A stretch of 64,000 nucleotides of DNA from CAVWCQ01 sp963753545 (GCA_963753545.1 CAVWCQ010000011.1:1-64000); one strand, 5' to 3'. Shown: positions 9,775 through 19,968, counted from the first letter of the stretch. Made by a program: numbers and translations. Notes: a model not told the origin generated them from the letters alone.

Positions 9775-10774
9775 TCAAGCTCACGAATTGATCGTCCACC
9801 TGTCGTCTGTCTGAGTCGGCAGATCGGATCGCGCGGCGATTGGTGGTAGGCGCTGGTGATCGTGGCACGGGCTTCTCGTTCGCGCGCAGCAGGATTCTCG
9901 TTCCCGATACCATCTGCTACATGGCGCGGAATAAGCTGCGCTTCGGCTTCTGCCTGGCTGTATCCCGCATCCCGAAACTGGCAGGCGGCATCGAACAAGC
10001 GAATGGTTGCGGTTGCCTTTCCCTGCGCCCTGACTCAGATAATCCAGTGTGACCTGCGGCAGCGGCGCGTGCTTGCCATTGGAAGGCAGCGCTTGAGCCT
10101 GATGGATGACCGGCTCCGGCTTGACCGCCAGCCATTCAAACGCGGACAAGGGATAACGCCGCTCCGGATGGAATTCGCGGATCGCGCAGATCACACCCCC
10201 ACGATCCGGCTTGGTATTGACCGAATCCGGCAGGCGCATCAGCGACGCCACCGACTTCGCATACTCCGCATCACCGCCCACCGCCGCAAATAAGCCCATG
10301 CAGGATATTGGCGACATGCTGCCGCGCATCGTTATCGGCCAGCACATAAGGCTGATCGAGCAGCCAATACGCATGCCAGCCTCCGCCGCTGTCCAGGATG
10401 ATCGACGGTGCTGGATCGAAGGCGTGCAGTTTTGCCAGTGCTGTCTCGCGCTGCTCCGGATCATCGTCGCAGTCGATATCGATCCACAGCGCCGGGAGCA
10501 TCGCCGCGGCGTCGGCACTGCCTTTCTGCTTCTGGCGCAGGCACGGCGCGAAGTAGATGCCGAAGCCGGAGCGATTCATAGCATCCGCCTGCTGCAAGGT
10601 CATTGCCAGACGCTTCTTGCTGCCAATCGTCGTCCATAAAGTGCGGACCGCTGCCGTTTCAGGATGAATGCCGCGCAGTTCCAGGAATAACGCCGGATCT
10701 GCGTTCGCATAGAGGGCGGCTAAAAAGTCGTCGCGGCTGGCTCGTACCTTGTTACTGCTGTCGTTGTGTGTCAT
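9771..10774 (-). CDS. Prim-Pol-like (archaeo-eukaryotic type) DNA primase, frame broken
   Basis: The protein of about 334 residues carries the metal-binding block LWIDIDCDDDPE and then ILDSGGGWHAYWLLDQP. Together these form the catalytic Asp pair and the SGxGxHxYW-type motif of plasmid and viral Prim-Pol proteins. A C-terminal helical segment (NRNHSLFDAACQFRDAGYSQ) is typical of the primase accessory region. One frame change lies near 10290 and an extra T near 10003. The ATG at 10774 has AGGAAT upstream. It would synthesise primers for replication started at the nearby repeats, in partnership with the overlapping helicase gene. Confidence 0.7.
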
Positions 10775-10792
10775 AGTTATTCCTAGTTTGAT

Positions 10793-10845
10793 GGAGGGGA
10801 CCGAGGCGTTCTTGGCGACCAACCTTTCGCGCTCCGGTCCTCTCC
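10793..10845. repeat. Inverted repeat between relaxase and primase genes
   Basis: GGAGGGGACCG (10793-10803) pairs with CGGTCCTCTCC (10835-10845) with one mismatch, leaving a 31-base loop that can pair further. It lies in the 77-base gap of the minus-strand operon, with no T run on either side. It could be a processing or attenuation hairpin. Confidence 0.45.
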
Positions 10846-10851
10846 GTGCTT

Positions 10852-11511
10852 CTACATATCAAGCGATAAATCAGGTGATTCTCGTTCCGGCGCGGTTTCA
10901 GGATGCAGCGCGTCGTAGCGCTTCTCCCAATCCGGACCCACGTAATACTCCATCAGATACGCCGTGTTATGTTCTGTGATCGAGTGCAGCAGATCGATGT
11001 GCTGCGCTTTTTTATTCTGCGTGAAGTACAAGGGAACTCGCCGTTCTTCATCGGCGTTGTAGTACGTCCCTGGCAGCACCACATGAGCGTGGGGATCATG
11101 TTTCCCGGTGTCGTCGGTTTGGCGATGGTGGATCACCATGGACCACTCGACGCCCGTATCGATACCACGGGCATCGAAGAAGTCCTGCACCGTGAACTCC
11201 GTCAGCAACTGGACAAACTGTTCGCGCCGTTCGTAGGGAACCATCTCGATCAGATCGGGATTCGGATTGATCACGAGACTGAACAGCAGCACATGCTCGC
11301 TCTGATAGTTGTCACAGTGCTTCGCGATCTGAGCCACCGACTTGCCCATCCCGTGATCGATCCATCGCTCCTTCCCCGATACCTGCGGCACATAATCGTC
11401 GCGGCTGTCGCGATACGTTAGATATTTGAGCAGGTTCTTCATGCGGCGGCTCTCGTTCTGAGTCGGCTTCTTGTACTTCAGATTTGCCACGCACATCTGC
11501 TTGCGATCCAC
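10852..11511 (-). CDS. Putative relaxase / mobilization protein
   Basis: This 219-residue protein contains MVIHHRQTDDTGKHDPHAHV, which matches the histidine-rich metal motif (motif III, HxH) of plasmid relaxases. VLPGTYYN follows, and an N-terminal KNLLKYLTYRD could supply the catalytic tyrosine. Relaxases nick oriT and lead single-stranded transfer. The protein is short and lacks an obvious helicase or primase C-domain. It is encoded just after a small ribbon-helix-helix gene, the classic MobC-MobA order. The start is GTG at 11511, four bases past the RHH stop; an ATG lies 15 bases inside. A rolling-circle Rep is an alternative reading of the HxH motif, but the neighbours favour mobilization. 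Confidence 0.55.
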   Translation of the reverse strand: MDRKQMCVANLKYKKPTQNESRRMKNLLKYLTYRDSRDDYVPQVSGKERWIDHGMGKSVAQIAKHCDNYQSEHVLLFSLVINPNPDLIEMVPYERREQFVQLLTEFTVQDFFDARGIDTGVEWSMVIHHRQTDDTGKHDPHAHVVLPGTYYNADEERRVPLYFTQNKKAQHIDLLHSITEHNTAYLMEYYVGPDWEKRYDALHPETAPERESPDLSLDM

Positions 11512-11514
11512 CGG

Positions 11515-11817
11515 CTATCCTCCCGGCCTGCGCTGCGAGAAAAAGGCCACCAGCCGATCCAGCAGATCCGCCTGCCGCGCTAACTGCTGTTCCATGAGAT
11601 CCATCCGATTTTCCAGGCGGCGCGTGATGGCGGCGCGAGTGCCAGGAATATCATCCTGCTGCGCCAGATAGAGATTCACGGCTTCGCGGATGAGATCGGT
11701 TCGGTGCTGCATCTTGCCCTGACGGGCACGGACGCGCAGCAGTTCATCGATCCGCCGCATTTGCTCCGGCGTGACACCGACCGATAACCGTTCTGTGTAA
11801 CCATCGTTTTTGCCCAT
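11515..11817 (-). CDS. Ribbon-helix-helix DNA-binding protein (MobC/CopG-like)
   Basis: The 100-residue protein starts MGKNDGYTERLSVGVTPEQM and continues with RRIDELLRVRARQGKMQHRT and DLIREAVNLYL, a beta strand followed by two helices as in CopG/Arc/MobC proteins. The C-terminal half (RLENRMDLMEQQLARQADLL) is amphipathic and likely a coiled coil for oligomerisation. The ATG at 11817 comes 4 bases after the HU-like gene stop, and its own stop is 3 bases before the relaxase GTG. Its probable job is to bind oriT as a relaxasome accessory protein or to repress this operon. Confidence 0.65.
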   Translation of the reverse strand: MGKNDGYTERLSVGVTPEQMRRIDELLRVRARQGKMQHRTDLIREAVNLYLAQQDDIPGTRAAITRRLENRMDLMEQQLARQADLLDRLVAFFSQRRPGG

Positions 11818-11821
11818 TGTC

Positions 11822-12109
11822 TTACGCTCCCCAGCGTGCTTTGAACGATCTGAACAGACGCAAGCGACCATAACGACGCGGGATGCTCTGCGGCGCATCC
11901 GGACCAACCCAGTGTCTTACGAGCTTGGAAACTTTCATGCTGTGCACTTCAATTTCCAGTTTTCCAATCCCCGGAATGGTGACCTCGTTGCCCTGTCCGA
12001 GTTCGGCTTCCCAGATCTCGAACAGCAGATCGAGCACTTCCGTAACATCCCGCTGCGTGCGGTGCGGCAAACGTCTTGCGATGGCCGCGACTACATCATG
12101 GTGATACAT
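11822..12109 (-). CDS. HU/IHF-like DNA-bending protein
   Basis: The 95-residue protein begins MYHHDVVAAIARRLPHRTQR and continues with DVTEVLDLLFEIWEAELGQG and NEVTIPGIGKLEIEVH. This matches the helical dimerisation domain and first strands of HU/IHF. The flexible beta arm is short and degenerate, and the usual RxGRNPxT tip is replaced by a basic tail (PRRYGRLRLFRSFKARWGA). The ATG is preceded by GGAGGGG. It is the first gene after the hairpin array and lies upstream of the RHH and relaxase-like genes. It may therefore shape oriT or the replication origin, as IHF does in conjugative plasmids. Confidence 0.68.
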   Translation of the reverse strand: MYHHDVVAAIARRLPHRTQRDVTEVLDLLFEIWEAELGQGNEVTIPGIGKLEIEVHSMKVSKLVRHWVGPDAPQSIPRRYGRLRLFRSFKARWGA

Positions 12110-12166
12110 AACCCCTCCATATGTCTGCACCGGTCCCAACTGCGAAAATGGCGCGGAGTGCTTTTT

Positions 12167-12384
12167 GTCGGCCTGGGACGCCAGGCCGACGGGCGCTGAG
12201 GGTGCGCAGCACCGATGCGCCCTGGCAGCGACGTGAGTCGCTGCGGTAAGCCCTCCGGCGTTTGAGGAGCCAGCGAATTTAGCTGGCTTAGGGGGAACCT
12301 GACGCGTCCTATCGTCCCAAACCGCTCCCGGTTCCCCCGTATCCGGTTGTGTCTTACACAACCGGAGGGCTGCATTCGCAGCCC
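12167..12384. repeat. Dense array of perfect hairpins (candidate oriT or structured site)
   Basis: Six perfect stems and one short one are packed into 218 non-coding bases. GTCGGCCTGG pairs with its complement around GACG at 12167-12190. GGTGC/GCACC lies at 12201-12213. CAGCGAC/GTCGCTG around GTGA lies at 12226-12243. AGCCAGC/GCTGGCT lies at 12268-12288. GGGGGAACC/GGTTCCCCC lies at 12291-12338. CCGGTTGTGT/ACACAACCGG lies at 12343-12365. GGGCTGC/GCAGCCC around ATTC lies at 12367-12384. An outer pair, GCCCTCCGG (12250-12258) with CCGGAGGGC (12362-12370), competes with the last two. It lies just upstream of the HU, RHH and relaxase-like genes, where an oriT would be expected. No stem has a T run, so these are not terminators. 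Confidence 0.65.
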
Positions 12385-12399
12385 ACAAGCGGAAAGCGC

Positions 12400-12783
12400 T
12401 CACCAGCTCACCCGCTTCAATTTGCGCGCACGACGCTGGCTTTCAGCATCGTTCAGCACAGCCAGATCGGGTCCTCTGGCAACAGGCACGACAGCCGCTG
12501 GCTGCAAGTGTGTTACAAGCTGTTCCAGATAGGTCGGCATGTCGTTTAAGGTCTGGCGTATCCAGCGCGTGTCTTGCCGCAGATCTGCCAGTTCCGGCAG
12601 GTCGTATGTCTTACGTCGTTGCTGCGGTTTCAGGCCCAGCGCTTCATGGAGCAGATCGCGGATCGCCGTGCTGCGGCTGCCATCATCCAGGCTGTCCCAC
12701 CAATCGATGATCGCTTGATCGCCATCGATGTAGGCCTTAAAACCGATCAGACGATAGGGACGTTTTGGTTTGCGTTTTCCCAT
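12400..12783 (-). CDS. Small partition-partner-like protein next to ParM
   Basis: The 127-residue protein begins MGKRKPKRPYRLIGFKAYID. It has a central segment DGSRSTAIRDLLHEALGL that looks like a ribbon-helix-helix or helix-turn-helix, and a helical C-terminal half (DTRWIRQTLNDMPTYLEQLV). It directly follows the actin-like gene, the place held by ParR adaptors in parMRC modules. No sequence family is recognised with certainty. The ATG at 12783 is preferred because the upstream alternative lies inside the GTTTAAC inverted repeat, which is likely the operator of this gene or the centromere it binds. Confidence 0.5.
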   Translation of the reverse strand: MGKRKPKRPYRLIGFKAYIDGDQAIIDWWDSLDDGSRSTAIRDLLHEALGLKPQQRRKTYDLPELADLRQDTRWIRQTLNDMPTYLEQLVTHLQPAAVVPVARGPDLAVLNDAESQRRARKLKRVSW

Positions 12784-12795
12784 GCTGCGCCTCGT

Positions 12796-12833
12796 GTTTA
12801 ACACGTTTAACCGATTGGTTTAACGTGTTAAAC
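12796..12833. promoter_or_regulatory. GTTTAAC inverted-repeat operator or centromere candidate
   Basis: GTTTAACACGTTTAACC (12796-12812) and GGTTTAACGTGTTAAAC (12817-12833) form a 17-bp inverted repeat with one mismatch and a GATT spacer. It contains four copies of GTTTAAC (three direct, one inverted). It overlaps the 3' end of the actin-like gene and precedes the ParR-like gene by 12 bases. Confidence 0.55.
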
Positions 12834-13884
12834 TGCCTCCTGCCGGGCAACAAAATTGGCGTAATTCAGATAGCCGCGCGCATTGGCAAGCTGGGCATTG
12901 GATACCAACTGCGTTTGCGGATAGGCTTCCAGATACCTGCTCGTGGACCAGTTCCGCGCCGCCGCCAGAAAGGTAGATCACTTCGACGGTGGCACCGCGC
13001 TTCCACTTCTCGCTGATCAGATTGAGAGTGGCGCTGCGCAGCGGGGACAGGGCATCTTCGACTTCGGCGCTGTAGTCAATCGCTTTGCCGTTCGCCATAA
13101 AAATGCCTGTGCGCATCACGCGCTCGATGATGCTGTACGGGATTTTCTGGCGGTGGTCCCGTTCCAGCAGAGCGGCGATGCGTTCCTGGGCGGTATAGAC
13201 CCCACTCTCCACACTCCCGCTTTCGGCATCTTTAAATTCGCCATCTTCATCCAGGGCGATATCGACGGTATACGTGCCCACATCGACCACACCTGTCCGC
13301 ATGTAAATGTGATGGTCGTTGATCTCGCCATCCTCAGTGAGCAAATTCAGATAGACGGTGCCATATGGCTGCGGCATGACCATCACATCGGTGACGTTGG
13401 CGACCAGTTCAGCGCAGTCCGTCCGGATCATGTGCTGGCCCATCAGCGCGGCTTTTAACTCATCAGCATCCGGCATGTGATCCACCGGAAGCCCAGTCGA
13501 GATGCGGAGATGCACAGGATCGCCATCCCACACCCCCTGCATGAGTTTGCTGATCGCGACTTTCGCTAATCGCAGCCGGAAGGCGTTACCCATCGTTCTC
13601 TCGTTGGCAGTCCGTCCCCGCAGCCGGAGCAGTTCGCCCTGCGGAATTTGCGAGAGCGCCAGATCGCCGACAAACCATGTCCCCTGATCATCGGTGATCT
13701 GATCGCCGGGGTATTTGGTGTGCATCGTCTCGTGACCGAATTTCAGTTCGCGGGCGTGTCCCATCACAGCCGGGAAAACTACGGACTGCTGATCGGTGAT
13801 CGCTTTGACAACACCGTAACCGATATCCAGGCCGATGGTGATCACACTGCCGGGGAGAGATGTGTTTGACTTACGCTTCGTCAT
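12828..13884 (-). CDS. ParM/Alp-like actin ATPase for plasmid segregation, one late frameshift
   Basis: Actin-fold signatures are clear: phosphate-1 ITIGLDIGYGVVKAI near residue 17, phosphate-2 GVVDVGTYTVDIALDE mid-protein, and the adenosine loop VIYLSGGGAELV near the end. Such proteins polymerise to push replicated plasmids apart. The product is about 352 residues. An extra base near 12937 scrambles the last 35 residues; the corrected tail reads AYPQTQLVSNAQLANARGYL followed by NYANFVARQEAV and stops at 12828. The ATG overlaps the stop of a 54-residue upstream gene in an ATGA junction. Relatives are known from plasmids and phages, which supports a plasmid ancestry for the element. Confidence 0.78.
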
Positions 13885-14045
13885 TGCAGTTCTCCTTTGA
13901 TAACTTCAGGTATGAGGTGCGCCCGGAGCGCCTGACGAATGACCGATCCAGCGCGGCGGTAGCGTAACGATGGCTTTAGCGCGCGATAAATTTCCGCCTC
14001 TTTTGGATCGTCGAGATTGAGTGAGAATTCGATACGTTTGATCAT
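13881..14045 (-). CDS. 54-residue protein coupled to the actin-like gene
   Basis: The sequence MIKRIEFSLNLDDPKEAEIY leads into RALKPSLRYRRAGSVIRQAL and a short tail. A strand followed by two helices (the second containing RRAGSVIRQALRAH) is what a minimal ribbon-helix-helix protein looks like. Its TGA overlaps the ATG of the actin-like gene (ATGA), so the two are translated together. It may be the DNA-binding adaptor of the segregation system or its repressor. The gene is too short for many automatic callers. No closer family can be named. Confidence 0.55.
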   Translation of the reverse strand: MIKRIEFSLNLDDPKEAEIYRALKPSLRYRRAGSVIRQALRAHLIPEVIKGELQ

Positions 14046-14105
14046 AGGATCACTCCTGACTCACTACGGCTTGAGTACGGGATGGTGCGCTAAATAAAAA
14101 AGCAC

Positions 14106-14327
14106 TCACCGCGCAGCGATGTTTCCGGCTTCAGCGTCTTCGTCTGCTGGCCCCTCAAACACCACAGGTTCAGGTTCCGCAGGCTCTGTCTTGCTGCGCA
14201 GAATCGCAGCGAGAGTGGTGGTGCTGTCCTCAAGCGCCTCCTGCAAGCTGCCGAAACGCCACAGATTGGGATCGTTTCCGATGAGCAGAGGTGTGCATTT
14301 GGTGCTTCTTCCGCGACGTTTCGTCAT
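14106..14327 (-). CDS. Small hypothetical protein at the head of the partition operon
   Basis: The 73-residue product begins MTKRRGRSTKCTPLLIGNDP with a basic N-terminus, then WRFGSLQEALEDSTTTLAAI, and ends with an acidic Pro/Glu-rich tail. No family is recognised. It lies 60 bases upstream of the 54-residue gene in the same direction and just downstream of the divergent control region. That makes it the likely first gene of the minus-strand operon. Codon use matches the neighbours. Confidence 0.45.
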   Translation of the reverse strand: MTKRRGRSTKCTPLLIGNDPNLWRFGSLQEALEDSTTTLAAILRSKTEPAEPEPVVFEGPADEDAEAGNIAAR

Positions 14328-14559
14328 GTTTTTGCGGCCCTCTATTATCGAAATTCGTATTTTAGAACGAATTCAAGATCACAAATTTAGCAGCAAAAGA
14401 ATCACTGCACGTATCGACTGAAAAACGAGTATCGGTTCACTATGCAATAGTATAGTGCAAGTTGCATTTTTCAGTCAAGCCGATCTCTCAGCATTAAACA
14501 GAGTATCAGGTATAATGAAGATGAGAAGTTATCAGCTAAACAGGACGTGCGATAAATAG
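14328..14559. promoter_or_regulatory. Divergent control region between the partition operon and the XRE regulator
   Basis: This 232-base AT-rich gap separates two divergent transcription units. It contains a palindromic patch near 14440-14466 (ACTATGCAATAGTATAGTGC), which looks like a repressor operator. A TATAAT box lies near 14511, about 50 bases before the XRE start. The operator would suit the HTH protein encoded immediately to the right. Confidence 0.45.
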
Positions 14560-15202
14560 ATGACATATGCTCCGAACACTTTAGGAAGTTTTATCGCTGA
14601 ACTTAATGCAAGAGCAGGGACATAACAACAGTTCTCTTGCTGAAGTTGCTGGTGTATCGAAGTGCGTAGTTCGGAATATCCTTAAACACGGAAATAACCC
14701 TAAAGCTAAAGACCCTGATGCTCGAACGCTTCGCCGGATTGCCGATGCTCTCGGAATCAATTCATTAAAGCTGTTTCGTTTGGCGGGTTATATACCTCCT
14801 GCTCCTGATGCGAATACAGTACGTGCCGAGTATCTTGCTGATGTATTCGACGAGCTGCCACCAGAAAAACAGGATGCTGTGATGGGTGTCGTGGAAGCAA
14901 TGGCAGAACCTCGGAAGATCAAAAATACTCTCAACGAGATGCGGCGAGATACACGCCACGCATTGGCGGGAATCGATTTGAATTTTCCCGCTATGATCCG
15001 TGAAGCTGCAAACCAGTTGATTGCGCAATATGCCATCACAACCTCTGCTGATATCAAGCGCATTGAAGCTGATGCCCAGATCGGCCCGAACAAGTGGAGC
15101 GATTTGCCCGTAGAAACTCGCGAACGTATCAAAGCCCTTATCCGTCACAAGCTATCGTTAGACTACGATCCGACGATGGTCGATCCCGATTGGCGGAAAT
15201 AG
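14560..15202 (+). CDS. XRE-family HTH regulator
   Basis: The helix-turn-helix reads NSSLAEVAGVSKCVVRNILK followed by DARTLRRIADALGI, the Cro/CI fold. The C-terminal 120 residues are helical and of no known enzymatic type. The corrected start is ATG 14560 (MTYAPNTLGSFIAEL), with one extra A near 14603; without that correction the frame would begin at 14606. It sits divergently from the partition, mobilization and replication operon, and is probably the element's master repressor. There is no RecA-type autocleavage domain, so control is unlikely to be LexA-like. Confidence 0.68.
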
Positions 15203-15634
15203 CCCACGAACGACATTTCTAGCGTACCATCCTCAAAATCAGAAGTCATGAGGAATATGGGAACCTTTCATGAGGATTTTTCCCCATACTTGAGGGAATA
15301 TTCCTCAAATGATAGGAATTAATAATTTCCCCTAATAGGCCACCTCATGTTGTGAAACAGTTCTAGGATACCCGGCTCCAAACAGGAAGTCTGTAGAATT
15401 TTGCTACATTTGCGGTGGAAAATTCCCGTCTTGCGGTGGAATATTCCCTTTAATGTATAAGGTCCTTCTTACAATATCCTCCTTAAACCCGACTTTAGGA
15501 ATTTCCCCAATTTCAAAAATGACGTACAGGCCGCTGCACTCAGTGTAACGGCCTTATTTGCTGCTTGGTGATTTAGAATGTGTGTATAGACTAGGCTTTA
15601 ATCACAGGGGTAAATTGATGGAGGGTAGAATCAA
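15203..15634. repeat. Non-coding AT-rich stretch with GGAAWWTTCC motifs
   Basis: No gene is visible in these 432 bases. Two 16-mers, GCGGTGGAAAATTCCC (15412-15427) and GCGGTGGAATATTCCC (15433-15448), are 15/16 identical and exactly 21 bases apart. TGAGGGAATATTCCTCA (15291-15307) is a near palindrome. TCATGAGGA occurs at 15246 and 15269. More GGAA/TTCC pairs lie near 15314 and 15498. A terminator-like AGGCCG/CGGCCT hairpin lies at 15528-15554. The helical spacing suggests binding of one protein to one face of the DNA. Confidence 0.5.
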
Positions 15635-16494
15635 ATGCACAAAAGCGAAACCAATAAGCTCTTAGGATATCCGGAAGATGCCCGGTTATTGCTTATCAAT
15701 GCTGACGACTTGGGAATGTATCAGGCAATCAATGAAGCGATAGTGCACGCAATCAAGGATGGCATTGTTCGATCCACAAGTTTGATGGTTCCCTGTCCCG
15801 GCGCTGCACATGCGATGCAACTGCTCAAGGAGAATCCGGACATCAGCTTCGGCGTTCACCTATCGGTTATCCGGGATATCGATCACTACCTTTGGCATCC
15901 CCTTGTTTCTAAAGACAGAGTGCCATCGTTATTGGACGAAAACGGGAACTTCTACTTCGACGAGCGGATGTCCGAAATGCTGGCTCTGGCGAAAGTAGAC
16001 GAGCTGGAAGCAGAGTTTCGGGCACAAATTGAAACTGTACTCGCGGCTGGGTCTCAAGCCAGTCCACCTGGATTGGCACTGCCTGCACAGTGGAGGGCGT
16101 GCTGACATTTTTTCCATGACAATGGAATTGGCGAAAGAGTACGGTTTAGCTCTTCGTGTTGGCTCACAGCCGTTCATTGATCAAGTCCAGGGTCAAGGGC
16201 TACCTACCGACGATTATGATCTCTTGGACAGCTTCAGCTTGAATCTTTGCCGATAAATCAACCCAATATATCCAATTGCTTCGTGAGCTACCTGTGGGCT
16301 TAACGGAGTGGGCGGTGCATCCCAGCACGGGCAGCGCCAAATCACAAACTCTCGATCCTGGTGGTTGGCCGGTGCGGCGAACAGACTTCGATTTTGTGAT
16401 ATCGCCAGAAGCGCGCGAAACCATCCAGCAGGAAGGGATTATCCTGATCGACTACAAACCACTTCAACGAGTGTGGCAAGACAAATTGTCATAA
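15635..16494 (+). CDS. ChbG/HpnK (YdjC)-family carbohydrate deacetylase, frame broken twice
   Basis: The protein of about 286 residues shows the family metal-site motifs: LLINADDLGMYQAINEAI near the N-terminus, SFGVHLSV, and PVHLDWHCLHSGG, then WAVHPSTG near the end. Members remove acetyl groups from N-acetylated oligosaccharides or glycolipids. Frames join near 16045 and 16245. It has its own leader with GGAGGGTA before the ATG. Its place between the regulator and the recombinase of the integrated element marks it as cargo rather than a maintenance gene. The substrate is unknown; a link to the amino-sugar glycan made by the cluster at 1.8-6.9 kb is possible but unproven. Confidence 0.72.
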
Positions 16495-16538
16495 GTTTCA
16501 TCCTGATCGCATCCTGATGTTTTCATAGGAGATAAATA

Positions 16539-18330
<1,792 letters not shown>

Positions 18331-18419
18331 ATTTCGGCGGAACAGTTGCTCCGCCTGACACTGTGCATTTTAACAGTCTGAGAAGCGGCTGTCAAGGTTT
18401 TGACCATCCAGCGCTGCTG

Positions 18420-18797
18420 CTAAGCATGAACAACCATCGTGCCAGCTAACTTATCGTGCAAGCCCTGGCCTTTTCCATCGAAAATAGCCCAGATCCAGCC
18501 AAGCAAAAAGATAGCAGTGTTGATCCAGTAGCCAACATAGCGGATGATGGCGCTCAACACGCCTATGTTGCCGCCATTAGTTTTGACCACCCGCAGCCCC
18601 ATCACCCTCTTGCCGGGAGTCTGACCTTGATTTGAGGTCCAGAAGTAAGTGTTGTAGAGAAGCCCAATGATAAATCCGACACTGATTCCCAGGATATCTT
18701 CCCCGGTGATCTGGCGAACGATCAGCCCTACGAATGAAATGACGATTGAGTTGAGGATCAACGCCACCAGCCGAGACAGTAAGCTTGCTTTTTGCAC
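18420..18797 (-). CDS. RDD-family membrane protein
   Basis: The 125-residue protein has three predicted membrane helices and the family's Arg, Asp, Asp positions: LLSRLVALILN at the start, then LYNTYFWTSNQGQTPGKRVM with GLRVVK, and FDGKGQGLHDKLAGTMVV at the end. RDD proteins are small integral membrane proteins; a few act in ion or solute transport, but the function is generally unknown. It is the first chromosomal gene to the right of the tRNA and is transcribed towards it. The frame is intact and ATG 18797 is preceded by GGAGGGA. Confidence 0.85.
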   Translation of the reverse strand: MQKASLLSRLVALILNSIVISFVGLIVRQITGEDILGISVGFIIGLLYNTYFWTSNQGQTPGKRVMGLRVVKTNGGNIGVLSAIIRYVGYWINTAIFLLGWIWAIFDGKGQGLHDKLAGTMVVHA

Positions 18798-18942
18798 GAT
18801 ACGTTCCCTCCTTATACCGTTAACAGTGGCTCACGTATGCCTATCATTAATCAGGTTAGGGAGATTATAACAAGTGTGAGTGACAGATCGGGAGCAGAGG
18901 GCTAAAATCCGCCGCAGACTGCACCCCTGTGAGGAATAGCTC

Positions 18943-19938
18943 ATGAAATCGGACTCTTCTTTTGTCAGCTTCGCGGATGGCTATGTCAAGTGGCTGCGTG
19001 CTCATGTTGGCTCGGAACTGATCTATCTCGTTTATACGACTACCCTGGTCTTTGACGACGAGGATCAGCTACTGGTGCAGCGCCGCTACGATTTTGACTG
19101 GTTGGGACTGCCGGGCGGCGCACTGGAACTGGGCGAAGGGCTGCGCGACGGGGCAAAACGCGAGGTGTACGAGGAGACCGGGCTGCACGTCAAGATCGAG
19201 CGGCTGGCAGGCGTATTCAGCCACCCGACCTATAATTTGCTCTATCCGAATGGCGATCAGGTCCAGCAGTGGTCGGTGTGTTTTGTGGCGCGTGCCTGTC
19301 GGCGGCAGCTTGCGCGCAGATGGAAAAGAGACCCTAAAAGCGCTGTGGATGCCTGTCGAGGAGGCTTTACCGCAGTTTCCCCCGCTTACCGGGCAATGGT
19401 CAATGCAGCACGCACGGCTCCTCAGGGCGCGCTGGAACCCGTCTACAGCCAGCCCATGCTGACGCCCCACTATCCTATCCTGCGGCGGCAGATCGGGCAC
19501 CAGCGCGTGATTTTGCCTGGAGCGATGGCCATTGTGCGCAACGAGGCGGGCGAAGTGCTTTCGGCGCGGCGCAATGACGATCATACGATTGACGTTCCCG
19601 GCGGATTTTCGGACCTGGGTGAAACCACGACCGCAACCGCCGTCCGTGAAGTACGAGAGGAAACAGGGCTGGAAGTCGAGCCGGTACGTCTGATCGGCGT
19701 CTACAGCGAGGGCATGGAATACACCTGCCCCAACGGCGACCAGATTCATGCCGTCGGAGTGGCCTACGAGTGCCGGGCGGTGGGCGGCACACTGCGGGCG
19801 GACCGCAGCGAGATCAGTGAACTGGCATTCCGGCCTGTGTCTGCTCTCACTACGCAGCACAACCCACTCGTCATACGCGGCGCGATGCAATTATGGAACG
19901 ATATCCAGCACCCGGAAACATGGCCCTGCATCCGCTGA
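18943..19938 (+). CDS. Protein with two tandem NUDIX hydrolase domains
   Basis: Two complete NUDIX boxes occur in one 331-residue chain: GGALELGEGLRDGAKREVYE with ETGL near residue 65, and GGFSDLGETTTATAVREVRE with ETGL near residue 226. NUDIX enzymes hydrolyse nucleoside diphosphates linked to another moiety. Between about 19295 and 19390 the translated frame is wrong; a paired shift restores PVGGSLRADGKETLKALWMP, which resembles VGGTLRADRSEISELAFRPV in the second domain. The gene is therefore an internal duplication. Both catalytic glutamates are present, so both halves could be active. Substrate is unknown. It lies 30 bases before the amylosucrase gene. Confidence 0.85.
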   Translation: MKSDSSFVSFADGYVKWLRAHVGSELIYLVYTTTLVFDDEDQLLVQRRYDFDWLGLPGGALELGEGLRDGAKREVYEETGLHVKIERLAGVFSHPTYNLLYPNGDQVQQWSVCFVARACRRQLARRWKRDPKSAVDACRGGFTAVSPAYRAMVNAARTAPQGALEPVYSQPMLTPHYPILRRQIGHQRVILPGAMAIVRNEAGEVLSARRNDDHTIDVPGGFSDLGETTTATAVREVREETGLEVEPVRLIGVYSEGMEYTCPNGDQIHAVGVAYECRAVGGTLRADRSEISELAFRPVSALTTQHNPLVIRGAMQLWNDIQHPETWPCIR

Positions 19939-19968
19939 AAATTTAATCTATTATTGAGGAGGGGTTTT

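Noticed and set aside
12167..12190. First hairpin of the array as a terminator
   Set aside because: The T run lies on the wrong side of the stem for plus-strand transcription, and on the minus strand A residues follow the stem.
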